30,015 nt of DNA, from the NCBI GenBank assembly GCA_964455375.1, contig CAYVXE010000046.1:1-30015 (forward strand). The letters are read 5' to 3'. Origin of the DNA: CAYVXE01 sp964455375 (GTDB lineage: Bacteria > Zhuqueibacterota > Zhuqueibacteria > Oceanimicrobiales > Oceanimicrobiaceae). The notes beneath the pieces are model-generated. The model did no database searches and was not told the DNA's origin. It worked only from the letters and a program-made list of their open reading frames with translations. Numbering within the stretch: position 1 is the stretch's first letter; each line of letters opens with the position of its first letter. Positions 25,740 through 30,015 of the stretch are shown here, one piece after another. Made by a program: the position numbers and the translations under genes.

Positions 25740-26713
25740 GGTTTAACCTCGTTTTTCTGCTCATTGAGTAACCCAAATGCCTGTGCCCATTTTTCCAGAG
25801 TTTGGTAATCATTTAGCTGCGCTTCAATAAAACCTTCGGGCATGTCAGTTTTTTCCCAAAAATATAAGCCCTTCGTATCTGCACCTTTCGGGTCGAAATG
25901 AAGCAGCGCATGTTTAACTTTCTGCAAAATATCTGCAGAAACATTTTTATTGGCTGCAATGCAACCGGCAGGGTAAGGGGCTGAAATGTACACAAGTTTT
26001 AGCAGCCCTGATCGTGCAAACTCCAGTGCCATTGTGTCTTGCATACCACCGGCATCTGCTTTGCCGGTAATGACTGCTGTTGCACAATCCCTGTGCGAAC
26101 CGGCAAAAAAATATGAGGCAAAATCATTTAGTGATAAACCGTGTTCCCTGAGAATGATTTTCGGAATGAGGTAGCCCTGGGTGGAGGTGCTGCTAACAAA
26201 AGCAAAGCGCTTTCCCCGTAAATCCTGCAAGTAATTAATTGAGTTTTTAGGGCTGGTGACGATGACAGAGCGGTATTCCGTACCATCCTTTGTGTTTTTA
26301 CCACGTGCGAGCGGAATAACACCATATTTTGCTTGCGCTTGCAAGTAAGACAAAGCTCCCATTGCCGCAAACTGAACTTGTCCGGTGCCAAGTTCGTTTA
26401 CAACATCCCCCTCTTTTGGGGAAAAATAGAGTTCAAATTCATAACCGGTCTTCCGGCTAAGATATTCTAAAAATGGCTGGTACCGCCTCGCATCTTCTTC
26501 GAGACTGGTGTGCAATTCAAATCCAAACCGTAAAGCATTCGGGTTCCTTTGCGGTTGCATCTTTTGTAATTCAGCGTCACTGATTCTATCTTCAAGATCG
26601 ATTTTTTGCCAATGTTTGTGGGAGTCACACCCCGCCAAAAGCATTAGAGAAAAAAAGATTGCGGGAATGGTGCGTAAAGTAACCATTCTGCGGCCGTTTA
26701 TTTGAATGAGCAT
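25736..26713 (-). CDS. PhnD-like periplasmic binding lipoprotein (sensor subunit)
   Basis: A 325-residue type II periplasmic binding protein of the phosphate/phosphite/phosphonate family (PF12974). The hydrophobic stretch ends in the lipobox LLAGC (Cys29). Family features are LRFGFELHTSLEED, ARRYQPFLEYLSRKTGYEFELYF in parts around 70-95, GQVQFAAMGALSYLQAQ and FVSSTSTQGYLIPK; the last is the ligand-loop Ser/Thr segment. The ATG at 26713 is supported by AAGGAG 6-7 bases upstream. A later in-frame ATG (26684-26686) lacks one, although starting there would give a more typical signal peptide. No ABC permease or ATPase lies nearby. The gene overlaps the membrane kinase gene by four bases, which points to ligand sensing rather than transport. 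The ligand (phosphonate, phosphite or other) is unknown. Confidence 0.9.
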   Translation of the reverse strand: MLIQINGRRMVTLRTIPAIFFSLMLLAGCDSHKHWQKIDLEDRISDAELQKMQPQRNPNALRFGFELHTSLEEDARRYQPFLEYLSRKTGYEFELYFSPKEGDVVNELGTGQVQFAAMGALSYLQAQAKYGVIPLARGKNTKDGTEYRSVIVTSPKNSINYLQDLRGKRFAFVSSTSTQGYLIPKIILREHGLSLNDFASYFFAGSHRDCATAVITGKADAGGMQDTMALEFARSGLLKLVYISAPYPAGCIAANKNVSADILQKVKHALLHFDPKGADTKGLYFWEKTDMPEGFIEAQLNDYQTLEKWAQAFGLLNEQKNEVKP

Positions 26714-26748
26714 CGTCTGCTCCTTAATTTTATTGGAAATTCATCAGC

Positions 26749-26829
26749 CTCTGCAAAGATCATTTTGAGCGGCATTTGCCAAACAAACGACATCTCAAAA
26801 TCCTGTTCGCGAAAAATGAGTTTGCAGAG
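26749..26829. repeat. Nested inverted repeats upstream of the PhnD-like operon
   Basis: Outer arms CTCTGCAAA (26749-26757) and TTTGCAGAG (26821-26829) are exact reverse complements. Inside, ATTTTGAG (26762-26769) and CTCAAAAT (26794-26801) are another exact pair. Together they give a long interrupted hairpin starting 36 bp upstream of the PhnD-like start codon, so it may lie in that gene's leader or operator. No regulator can be named. Confidence 0.5.
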
Positions 26830-26894
26830 AAGTCAGCCAGTGGCAAATAGTTGTTGATGAAGCTAAAGTTGGCTGGCGAAAAAGTAATTTTTCA

Positions 26895-26967
26895 CTTCAG
26901 ACTGAGCGGAGTCGAAGGCTGTAACTCATTGTTTTTAAGCAATAGTTCAACAACGCTCAGCATGAAG
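26895..26967. repeat. Facing copies of a 23-bp CTTCA...CTGAGCG repeat
   Basis: Bases 26895-26917 and the reverse complement of 26945-26967 agree at 17 of 23 positions, sharing CTTCA then CTGAGCG in the middle. This is the dispersed 'actgagcg..gtcgaag' type of repeat, related in style to the palindrome inside the 2177-2330 element. It looks like a decayed REP pair (BIME-like). No gene content. Confidence 0.5.
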
Positions 26968-27229
26968 ATTTATTTGTATTCGACTTTCTCGACAGTCTCA
27001 ACGTTAGCTGGCTTTTTATTACAATTAAAAACATAACTGTGCTGCATTGAGCCTTGAGTTATCTAAATGTAAGAAATATTATGCTTTGGGTCAATAAATA
27101 TGAATAAATCTTAAATAGTGATTGGCCGAAAACTCACGTTTCTGTCATTTCAAGTCGTTTTGCCACGGGATTAAAGTTTTTCATGTGTTTATAGCTTTTT
27201 GCCGTGCTTGAAGAGGCGAAAAATAATTT

Positions 27230-27301
27230 GGCCACGGATGAACGCGGATTTTTAAGCAGCAAAAAGAGATTCCGTGTTCAATCTGTGCCAATCCCTGGCT
27301 A
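27230..27301. repeat. Imperfect palindrome of the CACGGAT type
   Basis: The left half carries GGCCACGGATGAACGCGGAT (27230-27249). The right half carries TCCGTGTTCAATCTGTGCC and then CCTGGC, which pair with it imperfectly and with a small internal duplication. Repeats alternating CACGGAT and ATCCGTG are common dispersed intergenic elements in several bacterial phyla. Here the copy is degenerate and shows no coding potential. Confidence 0.45.
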
Positions 27302-27417
27302 AAAGTTGTCGTCCTAAAAAGTACATGCATTGCATATTGTACGCAAGCTCAAATGTATTCTGCGAAACTTTAGTTAAAATGATGCAGTTTCGTATTACCC
27401 ATTTACGCAAAAAAATA

Positions 27418-27447
27418 TTGACAATAGACAAATAAGTTTCATATTAT
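27418..27447 (+). promoter_or_regulatory. Sigma70-like promoter of the GlmU-family/nagB unit
   Basis: TTGACA at 27418-27423 and TATTAT at 27442-27447, 18 bases apart, match the consensus boxes well. Transcription would start near 27454 and give a leader of about 110 bases before ATG 27566. No operator is recognised. Confidence 0.6.
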
Positions 27448-27466
27448 GGTTTGTTAGAAATTAAAC

Positions 27467-27489
27467 GCTGGTTGGATAAACCAACGAGC
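27467..27489 (+). other. Hairpin near the 5' end of the GlmU-family leader
   Basis: GTTGG (27471-27475) pairs with CCAAC (27481-27485) around loop ATAAA, and GCT (27467-27469) pairs with AGC (27487-27489) after a G-G mismatch. It begins about 13 bases after the predicted transcription start, so it could protect the mRNA 5' end or regulate it. It matches no riboswitch that I know. Confidence 0.4.
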
Positions 27490-27565
27490 ATACTTAAAGT
27501 CACGACTTCAACAGAAATTTATAACTGTCTTGCCGCGTTTATTCGAATTCAATCAGGAGGTCTTT

Positions 27566-28822
27566 ATGAAGTATCCCATTTGTATTTTCGAAGATAATCA
27601 ATCCATGAATCTCTTTCCGCTTACGCTTACAATTCCGGTTTTTGATTTACGGTGTGGCATTTTGAGTTTTCGGGAAAAAGTTGTCAAACAATTCCCTCAG
27701 CATCCGATCATTCTATTTTGCCGGGATTATCTAAAAGAACTGGTTGAAGAGGAGAATCCTGATGTTCCGGTTAACTCTATTCCGGATACAGACATCTGTT
27801 TATTCATAAATGCCAGAGTCATTTTAAATTCGGAATTGAGTAATATTTTTAAGTTCTCGGATGAAAGGGTTTATTTGCATAACAAACAGGTAATTGCGGC
27901 ATTTTTAAAGAAGGAAAATATCTCCGAATTTGTTAAAAAATTCAAGCAGGGCGCTGATTTGGGCTTAGATGATGTAGAACAAGTGGAGATTAATAATGCA
28001 AATGTCATTCGTTATCCTTGGGACATTGTTCATTATAATCCCTCCGAAATTGTGCGTGATTTCGAGGGATTCAATCAGGGTGGAGAGATTAACGGAACGA
28101 TTTCTCAACATGCGGTTCTGGAAAATCAAAACAATATTTTCATCGGTGCTGGTGCCTCAGTAAAAGCGGGCGTCATTCTCGACGCAGAAGAAGGGCCGAT
28201 TTATATTGGAGAAGATGCAACCATTATGCATCATGCCGTAATTGAAGGTCCTGCGTTTATCGGCCGCAAATCTACTATCAAGATTGCTGCAAAAATTTAT
28301 GAAGGTACATCCATTGGAGACGTTTGCAAGGTTGGGGGGGAGGTCGAAGAGTCGATCATACATGCATACAGCAATAAGCAACATGATGGTTTTTTGGGCC
28401 ATGCCTATTTAGGACAGTGGGTGAATTTGGGAGCGGATACAAATAACAGCGATTTGAAAAATAATTACGGCAACGTGAAAGTCTACATCAATGGAAAAAT
28501 GGTTGACAGCAACTCCATGTTTGTGGGCCTCACCATGGGCGACCACTCCAAGGCCGGAATTAATACGATGTTTAATACCGGCACGGTTGTCGGCGCCATG
28601 TGTAACGTTTTTGGGTCTGGTTTTCCGCCGAAATATATACCATCCTTTTCATGGGGGGGCAGCGACGGGCTTGTGGAACATAATTTGGATAAGGCTGTTG
28701 CCACGGCACGCCAGGTTATGGGAAGACGTAAAAAAGAACTGACACCCGTGTATGAAACCCTGCTGCGGGAAATTTATGAACTCACTCAAAATGAAAGAGA
28801 GCAATTTATTAGCCGGGTATAA
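27566..28822 (+). CDS. GlmU-family left-handed beta-helix protein (putative sugar nucleotidyl/acyl transferase)
   Basis: A 418-residue protein of the 'GlmU family' found in Bacteroidetes relatives. The N-terminal part (about 1-170; FPLTLTIPVFDLRCGILSFREK) is the divergent domain of that family and lacks the GlmU pyrophosphorylase G-rich loop. Hexapeptide repeats from about 190 form a left-handed beta-helix: IYIGEDATIMHHAVIEGPAF in pieces, then GGEVEESIIHAYSNKQHDGF, GHAYLGQWVNLGADTNNSD and MFNTGTVVGAMCNVFG. The ATG at 27566 follows AGGAGG (27555-27560) at good spacing; the in-frame TTG at 27530 has no such site. nagB follows after 36 bases, which supports a role in UDP-GlcNAc or other amino-sugar nucleotide formation. 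The acyl- and nucleotidyl-transfer activities are family inference. Confidence 0.87.
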   Translation: MKYPICIFEDNQSMNLFPLTLTIPVFDLRCGILSFREKVVKQFPQHPIILFCRDYLKELVEEENPDVPVNSIPDTDICLFINARVILNSELSNIFKFSDERVYLHNKQVIAAFLKKENISEFVKKFKQGADLGLDDVEQVEINNANVIRYPWDIVHYNPSEIVRDFEGFNQGGEINGTISQHAVLENQNNIFIGAGASVKAGVILDAEEGPIYIGEDATIMHHAVIEGPAFIGRKSTIKIAAKIYEGTSIGDVCKVGGEVEESIIHAYSNKQHDGFLGHAYLGQWVNLGADTNNSDLKNNYGNVKVYINGKMVDSNSMFVGLTMGDHSKAGINTMFNTGTVVGAMCNVFGSGFPPKYIPSFSWGGSDGLVEHNLDKAVATARQVMGRRKKELTPVYETLLREIYELTQNEREQFISRV

Positions 28823-28858
28823 CGGCAATTCTTAATCGTAAAAACAGGAGGTAAGTAA

Positions 28859-29650
28859 ATGCGTTTAATTATTTTAGATGACTATGATGCCATGAGTAAA
28901 TGGACGGCAAATTATGTTGCCCAAAAGATCAATCAGTTTAACCCCACTGCTACAAAACCTTTTGTCCTTGGATTGCCGACCGGTTCATCCCCAATAGGGA
29001 CATACAAAGAATTGGTACATTTAAACAAAACGGGGAAAGTATCTTTCCAAAATGTGATTACCTTCAATATGGATGAATACGTCGGGTTGCCCGAAGATCA
29101 TCCGGAGAGTTACCATTATTTCATGTATCATCACCTGTTTGATCATATTGACATCCCCCGTGCAAATATCAACATTTTAAATGGAAACGCCAGTGACCTG
29201 AACCAGGAATGTCTTGAGTATGAAGCGAAGATAAAAAAGGCCGATGGTATTCGTCTTTTTCTGGGTGGCATTGGGCCCGATGGTCACATTGCGTTTAATG
29301 AACCGGGTTCTTCTTTGTCATCCAAAACCAGATTGAAAACCCTCACCTACGATACCATTGTTGCAAACTCGAGATTTTTTGATAATGATACGGCTAAAGT
29401 ACCAAAAACGGCCCTGACTGTTGGCGTCGGTACGGTTATGGCTGCAGACGAGGTTTTGATTCTTGTAAGTGGATATGGGAAATCCCGCGCATTACAGAAA
29501 TGTGTCGAAGAGGGGGTAAATCACATGTGGACGCTTTCAATGCTACAGTTGCACCCGCATGGAATTATCGTCTGCGATGATGACAGCACGATGGAGTTAA
29601 AAGTAGGAACCGCTAAGTATTTTAAGGACATTGAAAGAGATAATCTTTAA
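28859..29650 (+). CDS. nagB: Glucosamine-6-phosphate deaminase
   Basis: A cytoplasmic enzyme that interconverts glucosamine-6-phosphate and fructose-6-phosphate plus ammonia. Its 263 residues compare with 266 in E. coli, and the key residues fall at the same numbers: D72 (FNMDEYVGL) as base, and D141, H143 and E148 in GGIGPDGHIAFNEPGSS as the ring-opening relay. GLPTGSSPIGTY (38-49) is the phosphate loop. AGGAGG at 28846-28851 lies 7 bases before ATG 28859. It is the second gene of the unit with the GlmU-family gene, so the pair sits at the branch between glycolysis and amino-sugar nucleotide synthesis. No GlcNAc-6-P deacetylase or transporter is nearby. Confidence 0.96.
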   Translation: MRLIILDDYDAMSKWTANYVAQKINQFNPTATKPFVLGLPTGSSPIGTYKELVHLNKTGKVSFQNVITFNMDEYVGLPEDHPESYHYFMYHHLFDHIDIPRANINILNGNASDLNQECLEYEAKIKKADGIRLFLGGIGPDGHIAFNEPGSSLSSKTRLKTLTYDTIVANSRFFDNDTAKVPKTALTVGVGTVMAADEVLILVSGYGKSRALQKCVEEGVNHMWTLSMLQLHPHGIIVCDDDSTMELKVGTAKYFKDIERDNL

Positions 29651-29764
29651 AACAGTACCGTCAGTTATGCTTTGGTAAATTGCGACCTACCGCATTTTGC
29701 CGAAAATGGAGTAGAACTTTTTTTTGATACAATGTCGTGCCACGAAATCACCCATGCGTATCCT

Positions 29765-29804
29765 GCCGAAATTATTCGGCCCCTGCGACCAGGGTAGATT
29801 TTTT
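29765..29804 (+). terminator. Two hairpins and T-run after nagB, likely terminator
   Basis: GCCGAA (29765-29770)/TTCGGC (29775-29780) with loop ATTA is followed at once by CCCTG (29781-29785)/CAGGG (29790-29794) with loop CGAC, then TAGA and a run of six T (29799-29804). The second hairpin plus T-run has intrinsic-terminator shape, although the T-run begins 4 bases after the stem. It lies 115 bp after the nagB stop and 20 bp before the valS promoter. The remainder of 29651-29764 shows nothing recognised. Confidence 0.5.
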
Positions 29805-29823
29805 ATATGAATCCGGTTAAACA

Positions 29824-29852
29824 TTGACATTAAAACCCAGGTTTTGTATATT
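29824..29852 (+). promoter_or_regulatory. Sigma70-like promoter of valS
   Basis: TTGACA at 29824-29829 and TATATT at 29847-29852 are separated by exactly 17 bases. The start point would fall near 29859, leaving a leader of about 40 bases. That leader is too short for a T-box, and none is seen upstream. Confidence 0.65.
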
Positions 29853-29898
29853 TTTTGCTTTCAATTATGACGTTGTTAAACTTTATCGTGGAGCTGTA

Positions 29899-30015
29899 AT
29901 GCAGCGAGAAATTCCTAAAATTTATGATGCGAAGGGTGTTGAAGACAGGCTCTATCAATATTGGTTGGACAAAAAATATTTTCATGCAGAAATTAATCAT
30001 GAAAAGCAACCGTAC
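29899..30015 (+). CDS. valS: Valyl-tRNA synthetase, N-terminal fragment (continues beyond window)
   Basis: The first 39 codons from ATG 29899 run into the window end without a stop. The reading IPKIYDAKGVEDRLYQYW followed by KKYFHAEINHEKQPY matches the family opening (KxYDPKxVExxxYQYWxxxxYFHA) just before the expected IPPPNVTG signature, which would lie outside. GGAG at 29890-29893 precedes the ATG by 5 bases. The enzyme charges tRNA-Val in the cytoplasm. The short length limits certainty, but the pattern is distinctive for ValS. Confidence 0.85.
   Translation, partial: MQREIPKIYDAKGVEDRLYQYWLDKKYFHAEINHEKQPY

Larger units (their letters stand above)
26714..27565. other. Long intergenic region between divergent operons, rich in inverted repeats
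   Basis: About 850 bp without a convincing gene; the short frames here have no ribosome site or recognisable product. It holds the Shine-Dalgarno of the PhnD-like gene at its left edge, three imperfect inverted-repeat structures (26749-26829, 26895-26967, 27230-27301), then the promoter and leader of the GlmU-family gene at its right edge. A TGTCATTTC piece near 27145 resembles the ends of the 2177-2330 element, so the region looks like a collection site for decayed dispersed repeats. Confidence 0.6.

Noticed and set aside
27530..27565. TTG start for the GlmU-family protein
   Set aside because: There is no ribosome site there; AGGAGG sits just before ATG 27566, and the family N-terminus begins at that ATG.
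29651..29898. T-box leader for valS
   Set aside because: The predicted promoter leaves only about 40 bases of leader, and no specifier stem or T-box sequence is visible.

Overview
The window reads as part of a metagenome-type draft genome of a Gram-negative bacterium, most likely from the FCB side of the tree (Bacteroidetes/Ignavibacteria/Calditrichaeota/KSB1-like). This placement is an inference. It rests on the long 684-residue IspG, a 'GlmU-family' left-handed beta-helix protein of the Bacteroidetes type, a DUF5916/CBM9 outer-membrane protein, a REP-associated transposase with dispersed palindromes, and very large PAS-repeat kinases. The draft state is visible: a run of exactly 100 N is flanked by the same 55 bases on both sides. 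No rRNA, tRNA or CRISPR array was seen.

Left part (1-4454, + strand): the end of a RAYT/Y1 transposase carrying an in-frame palindromic insert; a secreted deiodinase-like thioredoxin-fold selenoprotein (660-1331) read through an in-frame UGA, with a good bacterial SECIS hairpin just downstream; a class I SAM methyltransferase; a 154-bp element with 12-bp inverted ends; and ispG of the MEP isoprenoid pathway. The selenoprotein would be broken in two by any ordinary gene caller and is the most notable single item.

Middle part (4816-16205, all - strand): a four-gene transcription unit made of a DUF5916 outer-membrane barrel, a TolC-like protein, a short lipoprotein adaptor and an RND pump; then a three-gene unit made of a five-helix membrane protein, a 2[4Fe-4S] ferredoxin and a secreted DUF1080/LamG-like protein; then an OmpR-type response regulator and HAMP histidine kinase that overlap by one base. 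The efflux genes are visibly A+T-rich beside the G+C-rich two-component genes, which suggests different histories.

Right part: a - strand signalling operon (26713 to 16449) couples a PhnD-like binding lipoprotein, with no ABC permease or ATPase, to a membrane histidine kinase with eight PAS domains and a cytoplasmic REC-PAS/GAF-kinase-REC hybrid. The most economical reading is that the binding protein is the ligand-sensing subunit of a phosphorelay. An 850-bp intergenic region rich in imperfect inverted repeats separates this from a + strand amino-sugar pair (GlmU-family protein and nagB) with a good sigma70-like promoter. The window ends in the first 39 codons of valS, preceded by a terminator-like hairpin and a second good promoter.

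The best candidates for something undescribed are the deiodinase-like selenoprotein, the membrane protein/ferredoxin/secreted-protein operon, and the PhnD-kinase-hybrid kinase relay.
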